DNA of 64,000 bases from the NCBI RefSeq assembly GCF_014863405.1, contig NZ_JACZZA010000008.1, positions 124,001 to 188,000 on the forward strand, read 5' to 3'. The notes under the pieces were generated by a model. The model was given only the letters and a program-made list of their open reading frames with translations. It was not told the origin of the DNA and ran no database searches. A program made the position numbers and the translations under genes. Shown piece by piece: positions 16,880 to 25,071 of this stretch; positions within the stretch are counted from its first letter, which is position 1; each line of letters starts with the position of its first letter. The DNA comes from Dyella acidiphila. GTDB taxonomy: Bacteria; Pseudomonadota; Gammaproteobacteria; Xanthomonadales; Rhodanobacteraceae.

Positions 16880-17866
16880 ATGTTGCGATGGTTGCTGTGC
16901 GGACTGCTGGCGGTCGTGGTGCTGGGTTCCGGCGGCTGGGGCGGCATGGCCCTGTGGTACCAGTTTCCCGGCGGCACGGCCGCGCGCTGGATCGCCAGCC
17001 TGATCTGGTCCTTGCTGGTGCTGCTGGCGCTGGCCTGGGCCTGGCAGCGGCGCAGTGTGCTGCCGATCGGCGCCTATGCGCTGGCGTTTGCCCTGCTGCT
17101 GGTGTGGTGGAGCAGCATCAAGCCATCCAATCACAAGGACTGGGCCGACGATGTCGCCCAGCTGCTGACCGGGCAGGTGGATGGCGACCGCGTCACCCTG
17201 CACAACGTACGCAACTTCAACTGGCGCAGCGAGCAGGATTACGACGCGCGCTGGGAAACGCGCAGCTACGACCTGGACCGGCTGGCGTCGGCGGACCTGA
17301 TTCTTTCTTCATGGGGCATGCCGGGTATTGTGCATGCGTTGATCTCGTTCGGCTTCGACGATGGTTCGCATGTGGTGTTCTCGGTGGAGATCCGGCGCCA
17401 GCGCGGGCAGTCGTTTTCCTCCATCGGCGGATTCTTCAAGGATTTCGAACGCACCATCGTGGCGGCGGACGAGAGCGACGTGATCCGCCTGCGCACCAAT
17501 GTGCGCGGCGAGACGGATCATCTGTTTCGCCTGCAGATGAGCAAGCCGGTGATGCGCTCGCTGTTTCTGTCCTATGTGCGCGGGGCCAACGAGTTGACCG
17601 TGCAGCCGGCGTACTACAACACGGTGACGTCCAACTGCGTGACGATTGTGTATGCCATGGCCAAGCGGATCGATCCGGGGCTGCCCTATGACTACCGCTT
17701 GCTGTTGACGGCGTATTTGCCGAGTTATCTGTACAAGCTCGGGGCGCTGGATACGCACTATCCGCTGAGTGTGCTGATCGGGCAGGGCGATATCACGGCG
17801 CGGGCACGGGCGGTGCCGGCGGGTGGGGATTTTTCCAGGGCGATACGTACGCCGGCGGAGCCGTAG
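16880..17866 (+). CDS. DUF4105 membrane protein
   Basis: The protein is 328 aa from the ATG at 16880, which follows GGGGAGAGG; ATG 16856 is in frame but lacks a good site. Two or three membrane segments lie in the first ~80 residues (LIWSLLVLLALAWAW; YALAFALLLVWWSS). The soluble domain has NHKDWADDVAQLLTGQVDGD, VHALISFGFDDGSHVVFSVE and YNTVTSNCVTIVYAMA, the last with the conserved Asn-Cys pair, matching the DUF4105 family. A papain-like or NlpC-type fold has been suggested for such Cys/His families, but function is unknown. It is divergent from the lipoprotein hydrolase, with about 90 bases between start codons. Confidence 0.8.
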   Translation: MLRWLLCGLLAVVVLGSGGWGGMALWYQFPGGTAARWIASLIWSLLVLLALAWAWQRRSVLPIGAYALAFALLLVWWSSIKPSNHKDWADDVAQLLTGQVDGDRVTLHNVRNFNWRSEQDYDARWETRSYDLDRLASADLILSSWGMPGIVHALISFGFDDGSHVVFSVEIRRQRGQSFSSIGGFFKDFERTIVAADESDVIRLRTNVRGETDHLFRLQMSKPVMRSLFLSYVRGANELTVQPAYYNTVTSNCVTIVYAMAKRIDPGLPYDYRLLLTAYLPSYLYKLGALDTHYPLSVLIGQGDITARARAVPAGGDFSRAIRTPAEP

Positions 17867-17870
17867 CTGC

Positions 17871-18006
17871 ATGATGGGCTGGATTACCCCGGGCTTGGTC
17901 CGGGGTAATCCAGCCATATTACGCAGGAATCATGTCGTTACCCCGGGATCATCTCCTGGGTAACGTGTGGATTCGTTGGGTTACGCTGCGCTAACCCAAC
18001 CTACGC
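17871..18006. repeat. Composite palindromic extragenic repeat, copy 2
   Basis: Three hairpins follow one another: GGCTGGATTACCCCGG with CCGGGGTAATCCAGCC (17878-17913), CGTTACCCCGGGA with a CCTGGGTAACG partner (17935-17965), and GTTGGGTTACGC with GCGCTAACCCAAC (17974-18000) ending CTACG. It lies between the ends of convergent genes. Confidence 0.8.
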
Positions 18007-18015
18007 GTCTGCGGA

Positions 18016-19983
18016 TCACTTTACGGTAAAAGTGTTGTTGCTGCGGTCCACGTCCGGCAGCGCGTGCTGCGGGTCGATGGTGGCGGACTTCACCGCCTTG
18101 TTGCCATCCACTACGACGACAAAGCTGCGGTGCTGCATCCAGGTTTCCACCGGTACGCGTACATCCTGCTTGCTGCCGTCGGTGTAGACCACTTCCAGCG
18201 TGGCCGGCATCACCAGTTTGTCGAGGTTGGCGACGGTGACTTGCGCACCCTTGTGCCAGTCGCCGTCCACCGGCGCTACGTTCTGTACCGCCAGGTCGAG
18301 CTTCCAGTTGTATTCGTACCAGCCGCGCCAGAACCAGCCGAGATCTTCGCCGGATTCGCTTTCCATGAAGCGGAAGAAATCCGAGGGGCTGGGATGCTTG
18401 TAGGCCCAGGTGTGGATGTACTTGCGGAAGGCGTCGTCGAAGCGTTCGGGACCGAGGATCTGTTCGCGCAGCAGCACCAGGCCGAAGGCGGATTTGAAGT
18501 AGGTCACCGGGTGGCGGTATTTCTCCTGGATCGCGTCGGCGCGGGTGAGCAGCGACGGCGCTTCCGGATCGGTCAGCACCTTCACGATCTCGTCGGCCGG
18601 ATTGCCGTGGCCGGGCGCGTATTCGGAATCGCGCTTGGGCGCGTATTCGCCATGGTTGAAGTTGTCCGCTTCGTAGATATCGATAAAGGTATTGAAGCCT
18701 TCATCCATCCACGCATTGCGGCGCTCGTCGGTGCCGACGATCATCGGGAACCAGGTGTGGCCGATTTCGTGCGCGATCAGCGCATGCAGGTCGCTGCCCT
18801 TGGCGCCCTTCCAGTCGAAGGTGATGCCCGGGTATTCCATGCCGCCGGCGGTACCGGCTTCATTGATCGCCGCCGGATACGGGTAGGGGAACCATTGCTT
18901 GGAGAAGTATTCGGTGGACGCCTTCAGGTATTCGGTGGCGCGGCCCCAGGCATCCTTGCCGGCGCTTTCCACCGGATAGGCGGATTCGGCCAGCGCAGTC
19001 TTGCCGTCGGGCAGGTTGATGCGCGCGGCGTCCCAGATATAGGCCTTCGAGGCGCCGAACACCGCATCGCGGCTGTTCTGGATGCGGAAGTGCCAGGTCA
19101 GCGTGCCGCTCTGCTTGGGACGCGATTGCGGATCGTTGATTTCATCCGCGGAGCGGATCATCACCGTGGTATCGCTGTGGCGCGCCTGCTCCAGGCGCTG
19201 CAGTTCGGTCTTGGTCAGCACTTCCTGCGGGTTGAGCAGTTCGCCTGAGCCGACCACGATCATGTCCCACGGCACGGTGACCGAATAGTCGTAGTCGCCG
19301 TATTCGAGATAGAACTCGTTATTGAGGAAGGGGTCGGTGGTCCAGCCGCGCAGGTCGTCGTACACGCACATGCGCGGATACCACTGCGCGATTTCGTAGA
19401 TGTCGCCGTTCTTGGTGGCGTTCCAGTCGGTGCGGCCGCCGAATTCGCCGGGTACGGTGTAGTTGTAGCCGATATGCACGCGCAGCTTGCCGTCGTGTGC
19501 CTTCAGCGGCTGCGGCAGACGGATCTGCATGCGCGTGTCGGCGATCACCCATTCGGCCTTTTGCAGCTTGCCGTCGGCGCCTTCCACCGACACCGAGGTG
19601 ATGTGCTCGCCATCGGTGAATTCATCGGGGAAGCGACCGCCGCCGAAGGCGCCGCGTGCGTCCTTCAGGTAGCGGTTCTGCTCCACCTGCAGCCACAGCA
19701 CGTCCAGTTCGTCCGGGCTGTGGTTGGTGTAGGTGATCACTTCGTCGGCGCTGAGTTTGCGCTCCGTGGGATCGAGCGTGGCCTTGATCTGGTAATCGGC
19801 GCGGTTCTGCCAGAACAGCGGGCCGGGCTTGCCGCTGGCGTTGCGGTAGGCATTGGACGGCTGCGGGTAGGACCAGGGCGCGAAGGTTTCCAGCGGGTTG
19901 TAGCTGGACGGGGCGTCAGCGGCGATGGCTGCAAACGAAAGAGCGGCAAGCACCGCGCCGCATAGCATCGGGAAGGTTTTCAT
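18016..19983 (-). CDS. Exported M1-family metallopeptidase
   Basis: The 655-aa protein starts with a signal peptide (MKTFPMLCGAVLAALSFAAI, cleaved near AIAADAP). An N-terminal beta domain of the aminopeptidase N type follows. The zinc site is H405-E-I-G-H409 with E428, exactly 18 residues after the second histidine (MDEGFNTF), which is the gluzincin M1 pattern. An exopeptidase motif GGMEYPGITF (about residue 380) stands where M1 enzymes have GAMEN. It probably trims peptides in the periplasm or outside the cell. It is likely monocistronic; no partner gene is adjacent. Confidence 0.9.
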   Translation of the reverse strand: MKTFPMLCGAVLAALSFAAIAADAPSSYNPLETFAPWSYPQPSNAYRNASGKPGPLFWQNRADYQIKATLDPTERKLSADEVITYTNHSPDELDVLWLQVEQNRYLKDARGAFGGGRFPDEFTDGEHITSVSVEGADGKLQKAEWVIADTRMQIRLPQPLKAHDGKLRVHIGYNYTVPGEFGGRTDWNATKNGDIYEIAQWYPRMCVYDDLRGWTTDPFLNNEFYLEYGDYDYSVTVPWDMIVVGSGELLNPQEVLTKTELQRLEQARHSDTTVMIRSADEINDPQSRPKQSGTLTWHFRIQNSRDAVFGASKAYIWDAARINLPDGKTALAESAYPVESAGKDAWGRATEYLKASTEYFSKQWFPYPYPAAINEAGTAGGMEYPGITFDWKGAKGSDLHALIAHEIGHTWFPMIVGTDERRNAWMDEGFNTFIDIYEADNFNHGEYAPKRDSEYAPGHGNPADEIVKVLTDPEAPSLLTRADAIQEKYRHPVTYFKSAFGLVLLREQILGPERFDDAFRKYIHTWAYKHPSPSDFFRFMESESGEDLGWFWRGWYEYNWKLDLAVQNVAPVDGDWHKGAQVTVANLDKLVMPATLEVVYTDGSKQDVRVPVETWMQHRSFVVVVDGNKAVKSATIDPQHALPDVDRSNNTFTVK

Positions 19984-20138
19984 GAGTGGCCCTGTAGCGA
20001 TGGGGAGTGCGCCGTCCTGGCGCTAGCGGCCGAACATACTGCAAGGGTGCGAGGTGGTACCAGTGCGAGAAGGCCGGGGCTGTTGGCATCCGCTCTCTGT
20101 GTGGGGAGCGGGCTGTGGAATTACGAATGCAGTGGGCA

Positions 20139-20226
20139 GGCTGGGTTACTTCGGGTTTGGTCCGGGGTAACCCAGCGGTGCTTCGGTGAGGGTTTGTTGG
20201 GTTACGCTGCGCTAACCCAACCTACC
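20139..20226. repeat. Composite palindromic extragenic repeat, copy 3
   Basis: GGCTGGGTTACTTCGGG pairs loosely with TCCGGGGTAACCCAGC (20139-20176), followed by GTTGGGTTACGC and GCGCTAACCCAACCTAC (20196-20225). It fills most of the 258-base gap between the peptidase start and the epimerase stop. Confidence 0.8.
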
Positions 20227-20241
20227 TGGTGCTGCGTTGGC

Positions 20242-21459
20242 TCAGGGTTTGCCGCCTGCGCGAATCAGCGCCATCACTTCGTAGCACGCGCCCATGGTGT
20301 GGTAATCCACCTTGCCGGCCGGGCTTTTTTCGTCGTCGTATTTCTTGTTGTCCTGGGTCAGGATGCGGTACCAGGCGCCGTACTGGTGGTCGACGAAATG
20401 CTGCCAGGAGTAGTCCCACAGCTTCTCGTACCACGCGTCGTATTTGGCGTCGCCGGTGCGTGCGTGCAGCAGTGCGGCAGCGGCCAGCGATTCGGCCTGC
20501 ACCCAGAAATACTTGTCGCCGTCGCAGATGCTGCCGTCCGGCGCGAAGCCGTAGCAGATACCGCCGTTGACCGGGTCCCAGGCGTGTGCGAGCGCGGTGT
20601 CGAACAGATGCTGGGCGGTCGGCACCAGCCACTTTTCTTCGCGGTTACGTTCCAGCAGCAGCGGTTCGAGGATCAGCAGCAGCTTGGCCCATTCGGTCTG
20701 GTGGCCGGGCTGGAAACCCCACGGGCGGAACAGATGCTTGGGATTGTCGCGGTTGTAATCCCAGTCGATGCTCCAGTCGAGCTTGTAGTGTTCCCACACC
20801 AGGCCGTCGGCCAGCTTGGCCTGGCGCTGGGTCATGGTCTGCGCGAGGGTGAGCGCGCGTTCCAGATAGCGCGGTTCGTCGCTGGCCTGGTAGGCGGCCA
20901 GCATCGCCTCGCACATGTGCATATTGGCGTTCTGGCCGCGATAGCTGGTGAAGTTCCAGTCGGCGTCGGCTTCATCGCGATACAGGCTGGCCTGGGCATC
21001 CCAGAAGCGCAATTCCAGCAGATCCCAGGTTTCGTCCATCCAGGCCTTGGCTTCGTGGATGCCGGCCTTCACCGCAGTGGAATAAGCGAGCAGCACGAAG
21101 GCCACGCCGTAGCAGTGGTTCATGCGGTCTTCCGGCTGGCCGTCGCGGATGGTCCAGGCATAGCCGCCGGTCTGTGCGTTGCGATGCACCTCGCGCAGAT
21201 AGCGCAGGCCGTGATGCGCGGCCTTGAGGTAATCCTCGTGGCCGAATTCGATCGACGCCATGGCGTAGTTGAAGACGAAGCGCGTGCTGCTCACCAGATG
21301 GCGATGGCTGGTGTCGTAGATGGTGCCGTCGTCGTGGAAATAGTGGAAGAAACCGCCGGCCGGATCGATCGCGCGCGGGTGGTAGAACGCCATCGTCTTG
21401 GCGATGTGTTCGCGCAGAAAGGTTTCGGAGCGGAAGTCGGGGGATGTGGGCTTGCTCAT
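20242..21459 (-). CDS. AGE-family epimerase/isomerase, probably mannose to fructose
   Basis: This 405-aa cytoplasmic enzyme is of the N-acylglucosamine 2-epimerase family, an (alpha/alpha)6 barrel. Motifs include HLVSSTRFVFNYAMA near the start, NANMHMCEAMLAAY, PGHQTEWAKLLL with an active-site-type histidine, and VDHQYGAWYRIL with the second. The same family contains mannose isomerase and YihS. The neighbours argue for D-mannose to D-fructose: the next gene upstream is a fructokinase-type kinase (ATGA overlap), then a FucP-type permease and a GH92 alpha-mannosidase across the divergent promoter. Cellobiose or acylglucosamine epimerase cannot be excluded from sequence alone. Confidence 0.85.
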   Translation of the reverse strand: MSKPTSPDFRSETFLREHIAKTMAFYHPRAIDPAGGFFHYFHDDGTIYDTSHRHLVSSTRFVFNYAMASIEFGHEDYLKAAHHGLRYLREVHRNAQTGGYAWTIRDGQPEDRMNHCYGVAFVLLAYSTAVKAGIHEAKAWMDETWDLLELRFWDAQASLYRDEADADWNFTSYRGQNANMHMCEAMLAAYQASDEPRYLERALTLAQTMTQRQAKLADGLVWEHYKLDWSIDWDYNRDNPKHLFRPWGFQPGHQTEWAKLLLILEPLLLERNREEKWLVPTAQHLFDTALAHAWDPVNGGICYGFAPDGSICDGDKYFWVQAESLAAAALLHARTGDAKYDAWYEKLWDYSWQHFVDHQYGAWYRILTQDNKKYDDEKSPAGKVDYHTMGACYEVMALIRAGGKP

Positions 21460-22433
21460 GCGTGCGTCTCCATAAACTGTTCCACCTCGGCCGGATTCGG
21501 CATCGCGGTGAACGAACCGTGCCGCGTTACCGCCACGGCGCCGCAGGCGCTGGCGTAACGCAGCGCGGCATGCAGGCGCGGCAGGGTGGCGATAAAGCCG
21601 TCGATGCTTTCGCGCGTCACGTGTTGCTGCGCGAGCTGGTACAGCAGGCCGCCGACGAAGGCGTCGCCGGCGCCGGTGCTGTCGACCATCGGCACGTTGT
21701 AGCAGGGCAGTTCGCCGTCGGCGTCGGGGTGGTGCCAGCGCAGCGGATGCGGGCCGTCGGTGATCACCACCAGGCGCGTGTGGCCGGCCCACAGGCGATC
21801 GAGCAGCGCCTGTTCGCCGTCCACGGCGAGCCAGTCGAATTCTTCGGCGCTCACTTTCACCACATCAGCCAGCAGCAACGCCGGCCACACTTGTTCGCGC
21901 GGCTCGCTGCCGCGTGGCCACAGCGCGGGGCGCAGGTTCAGATCGAAGCTGGTGAGCGCACCGGCGGCGCGTGCGCGGCGCATGCCTTCCACCGTGGCGG
22001 CAGCGAGGCCGGCATCGGTAAGGCTGTTGGAGCAGATATGGAAGATGGCGAGGTCGTCGAAGGCTTCGCTGCGGAAATGCTCGGCGCGGAACAGCAGGTC
22101 GGCCGACGGCGGCCGGTAGAACGCAAAGCTGCGTTCGCCGCGCCCATCCAGCGTGACAAAGGCCAGCGCGGTATTGGCTTCGCCGCTGCGCACCACATCG
22201 ACGGTATCCACGCCGGTCTGCTGCAGGCTGTTGAGCAGGAAGTCGCCGAAGCGGTCCATGCCGAGCATGCCGGCGAAGCGCGCGTGACATCCCAGCTTGG
22301 CCAGCGCCACCGCCACGTTGGCCGGCGCGCCGCCGGCGAAGGGAACGAAGTGCCGCGCAAAGCCGTGGCCGTCGCTGCCTTCGCCGTGCATGTCGATCAG
22401 GGCCTCGCCGAAGCAGAGGATGGAACGAGTCAT
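21456..22433 (-). CDS. PfkB-family sugar kinase, probably fructokinase
   Basis: The enzyme has 325 aa. The N-terminal signature is FAGGAPANVAVALAKLG, and the C-terminal ATP/anion-hole signature is DSTGAGDAFVGGLLYQL, with the GAGD aspartate as catalytic base. The start FGEALIDMHGEGSD resembles ScrK-type fructokinases. In this operon it would phosphorylate the fructose made by the epimerase, giving fructose 6-phosphate for glycolysis. ATG 22433 is preceded by AGGGG. The gene ends inside the epimerase start (ATGA), so the two are translationally coupled. Ketodeoxygluconate kinase is the main alternative, but no Entner-Doudoroff partner is nearby. Confidence 0.85.
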   Translation of the reverse strand: MTRSILCFGEALIDMHGEGSDGHGFARHFVPFAGGAPANVAVALAKLGCHARFAGMLGMDRFGDFLLNSLQQTGVDTVDVVRSGEANTALAFVTLDGRGERSFAFYRPPSADLLFRAEHFRSEAFDDLAIFHICSNSLTDAGLAAATVEGMRRARAAGALTSFDLNLRPALWPRGSEPREQVWPALLLADVVKVSAEEFDWLAVDGEQALLDRLWAGHTRLVVITDGPHPLRWHHPDADGELPCYNVPMVDSTGAGDAFVGGLLYQLAQQHVTRESIDGFIATLPRLHAALRYASACGAVAVTRHGSFTAMPNPAEVEQFMETHA

Positions 22434-22518
22434 CAAGAAACCCCTGGAAAAAATGGGAATGAGAAAAAGGTCCAGCCGTTATCCCCGCCGAACCGCGGGC
22501 GGGGAGCAGGGGCTTGCA

Positions 22519-23838
22519 TTATTCGGCGCCGACCGGCGCGCTGCGGATGCGCGAGCCGCGCCAGCCATAGAACACGATGTAGGCGTAGCACAGCAGCGGC
22601 AGCACGAAGGCGTGCTGGATGCCGATGTTGTCCGCCAGCACACCTTGCAGATAAGGCACCAGCGCGCCGCCGACGATGGCCATGATCAGCAGGCTGGAGG
22701 CCTTGCCGGTCAGCGGGCCCATGCGTTCGATGCCGAGCGCGAAGATGGTGGGGAACATGATCGAGTTGAACAGGCCGATGGCGATGATGCTGTACATCGC
22801 CGTGTCGCCGCTGGTGGACATGGTGGTGAGCAGCAGCAGCATGTTCACCGCCGCAAAGCCGGCCAGCAGCGCACGCGGCGAGAGTTTGGCCAGCAGCCAC
22901 GAACCCAGGAAGCGGCCGACCATCGCGCCGCCCCAGTAATACGACACGTAGTTGGCCGCCTGCTGCTCGCTGATATGGCCGATGCCCGGCTGCGAGATGT
23001 AGTTCACCATGAAGCTGCCGATGGATACCTCGGCGCCCACGTAGAAAAAGATGCCCAGCACGCCGAACAGCACGTGCGGATAGCGCAGTGCATCGAGCAG
23101 CGTGTGACGGCCGCTATCGGCCTGCTCGGTGCTTTCTTCCAGCTTGGGCAGGCGGAACAACCACACGAAGATCGCCAGCAGCACCAGCACCACGGCCAGG
23201 CCGATGTAGGGCGTCTGCACGGCCTGCGCCTCCTGGGCGCGGTAAAGCATTTGCTGGCTGGCCGACAGCTGCGCGATCTCGCCGGCGCTTTTCACCTGGG
23301 TGGAAAGAATCAGCAGCGCGCCGAAGCGCGGCGCGATGGTGGTACCGAACGAGTTGAGCGCCTGCGCCAGGGTGAGGCGGCTGGAGCTGGTGCGTTCGGG
23401 CCCGAGCAGCGCTACATAAGGATTGGCTGCCACCTGCAGCAGGGTGATGCCGGTGGCCAGCACGAACAGCGCGCCGAGAAAGGCCGGATACCAGCGCAAC
23501 CCGGCGGCAGGCCAGAAGCCGACGGCACCGATGCCGGCGACGATCAGGCCGGCCACGATGCTTTTCTTGTAGCCCAGGTGCGCCACCACTCGTCCGGCCG
23601 GCAACGACATCAGGAAATACGCGCCGAAAAAGGTGAACTGCACCAGCATCGCCTGCGCGTAGTTCAGTTCGAACACGGCTTTCAGGTGCGGAATCAGGAT
23701 GTCATTCAGGCAGGTGAGAAACCCCCACATGAAGAACACCGCCGTCATCACGCCGAGCGCCATCGGGTAATAGGTGTAGCGGCCGTCGGAGCCCGTGCTG
23801 GATGCTGCGGGCGGCGCGGTAGGTGCGGTAAAAGCCAT
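22519..23838 (-). CDS. FucP-type MFS sugar:proton symporter
   Basis: The 439-aa protein has 12 predicted membrane segments. The start of the first and second segments, FFMWGFLTCLNDILIPHLK, is the hallmark of the FucP/GluP group (fucose, glucose/galactose, mannose). QFTFFGAYFLMSLPAG and VGRFLGSWLLAKLSPRALL also match the family. In this operon it probably imports mannose across the inner membrane for the epimerase and kinase downstream (85-base gap to the kinase start). The upstream gene, the LacI regulator, lies 16 bases away, so the four are likely one transcript. Confidence 0.87.
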   Translation of the reverse strand: MAFTAPTAPPAASSTGSDGRYTYYPMALGVMTAVFFMWGFLTCLNDILIPHLKAVFELNYAQAMLVQFTFFGAYFLMSLPAGRVVAHLGYKKSIVAGLIVAGIGAVGFWPAAGLRWYPAFLGALFVLATGITLLQVAANPYVALLGPERTSSSRLTLAQALNSFGTTIAPRFGALLILSTQVKSAGEIAQLSASQQMLYRAQEAQAVQTPYIGLAVVLVLLAIFVWLFRLPKLEESTEQADSGRHTLLDALRYPHVLFGVLGIFFYVGAEVSIGSFMVNYISQPGIGHISEQQAANYVSYYWGGAMVGRFLGSWLLAKLSPRALLAGFAAVNMLLLLTTMSTSGDTAMYSIIAIGLFNSIMFPTIFALGIERMGPLTGKASSLLIMAIVGGALVPYLQGVLADNIGIQHAFVLPLLCYAYIVFYGWRGSRIRSAPVGAE

Positions 23839-23854
23839 GGTTAGTCCCGAGGGT

Positions 23855-24904
23855 TCAAGCGTGTGGCGGGGAACTGCTGTCGCGGATCAGCAATTGCACC
23901 GGAACGATGGTCTGGCGCGGTGCTGCCGCCGGCTCCTGCAGGCGCTGCATGATCAGCTCCGCCGCCTGGCGTCCGCGCGCGCGCGGCGTGACCGCCAGCG
24001 TGGTGAGCGGCGGCGCGCTTACCGCGGCTTCGGCGATGTCGTCGAAACCGGTCAGCGCGAAATCGCGGCCCGGCTGCAGGCCGCGCTGATGCAGGCCGAG
24101 CATCAGGCCCAGCGCCACCGCATCGTTGTAGCAGACCGCAGCGGTCGGCGCGGTGCCGCCGTTGAACAGCTGCTCGCACTGCGCCACTGCATCCAGGCGA
24201 TTGGGAATGCATTCCACCAACCACTGTGGCTCCACGCGCAGGCCGGCCGATTTCATCGCTTCGGCGTAGCCGTTGCGGCGCTGCTTGCATGAGCTGGAAT
24301 TGCTGTGGCCGCCGTAGAAGGCGATGTGCTTGTGACCTTGCGCGATCAAGTGCTCGGTCGCCATGCGCGAGCCGTGCTGGTTGTCCAGGAACAGCCGGTC
24401 CCAGTGGTCGCAGGCGGAGATGTCGCCGCTGACTTCGCGGTTGAACAACAGCAGCGGCGTGGTGGTGCCGACGGCCGACAACAACTGCTGCGCGTCGCTG
24501 CCCTCGGCGGGCGAAAGAATGATGCCGGCCGGGCCGTGTTCCATCAGCGAACCGAGCACCGCCAGTTCGCGCTCGGTGGATTCGCTGGTGCTGCCCAGCA
24601 GGGTGACGTAGCCGGTGCTGCCCAATACTTCGTCCACGCCCGCGGCGAATTCGGCGAAGAACGGGTTGGCTAGATCGTTGAGCACCAGCGCAATGCTGGA
24701 CGACGTGCGGCGGCGCAGATTGGCAGCGGCACGGTTGTACACATAGCCTTGGCGGCGCAGCTCTTCTTCGACGCGCGCACGGGTGTGCTTGTTGACCAGC
24801 GGGCTGCCCCGCAGCACAAGTGACACGGTGGCGCGGGAGACGTCGCAGCCCGCGGCAATATCGCTAAGGGTGACCTTGCGGCCGACCGGCGGTGTGTTCC
24901 CCAT
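23855..24904 (-). CDS. LacI-family repressor of the mannose operon
   Basis: The 349-aa regulator has its helix-turn-helix at residues ~11-30 (TLSDIAAGCDVSRATVSLVL), a hinge helix near YNRAAANLRRRTS, and a periplasmic-binding-protein-like effector domain (NDLANPFFAEFAAG, then IAFYGGHSNSSSC and ALTGFDDIAEA). It is the first gene of the permease-kinase-epimerase operon and divergent from the GH92 gene. Two near-palindromes with a central CG lie between the two start codons and are its likely operators. A mannose-derived inducer is inferred. Confidence 0.9.
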   Translation of the reverse strand: MGNTPPVGRKVTLSDIAAGCDVSRATVSLVLRGSPLVNKHTRARVEEELRRQGYVYNRAAANLRRRTSSSIALVLNDLANPFFAEFAAGVDEVLGSTGYVTLLGSTSESTERELAVLGSLMEHGPAGIILSPAEGSDAQQLLSAVGTTTPLLLFNREVSGDISACDHWDRLFLDNQHGSRMATEHLIAQGHKHIAFYGGHSNSSSCKQRRNGYAEAMKSAGLRVEPQWLVECIPNRLDAVAQCEQLFNGGTAPTAAVCYNDAVALGLMLGLHQRGLQPGRDFALTGFDDIAEAAVSAPPLTTLAVTPRARGRQAAELIMQRLQEPAAAPRQTIVPVQLLIRDSSSPPHA

Positions 24905-24938
24905 TAGAAGCTTGTCCTCTTTGAGCCCGATCCATGCT

Positions 24939-24954
24939 TTTGGAACGATCCAAA
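24939..24954. promoter_or_regulatory. LacI-type operator 1 (mannose locus)
   Basis: TTTGGAACGATCCAAA is symmetric at 14 of 16 bases around a central CG, the usual form of LacI-family sites. It lies 35 bases upstream of the repressor start. Confidence 0.75.
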
Positions 24955-25026
24955 TTTACCCGAATCGCCGAAAATGGGATCACGCAGTGCAGCATGCCAA
25001 GTATGCCCGCCGATGCTAGCGTTGGC

Positions 25027-25048
25027 GGGTTTAGAACGATCCAAACCC
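25027..25048. promoter_or_regulatory. LacI-type operator 2 (mannose locus)
   Basis: GGGTTTAGAACGATCCAAACCC shares the GAACGATCCAAA core with operator 1 and extends the symmetry to 22 bases. It lies 24 bases upstream of the GH92 start codon, close to where the transcription start should be; it is 88 bases from operator 1 (centre to centre), about eight helical turns. Confidence 0.75.
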
Positions 25049-25071
25049 CTTCCTCCCGGATCTTAGCCCCT

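Noticed and set aside
16793-17203. N-terminal extension of the lipoprotein hydrolase gene
   Set aside because: The extension would precede a proper lipoprotein signal peptide and overlaps the divergent DUF4105 gene; starting at 16792 puts the lipobox in place.
21460-21792. N-terminal extension of the epimerase gene
   Set aside because: It would overlap the kinase gene by hundreds of bases; the ATG at 21459 gives the normal AGE-family start and an ATGA overlap.
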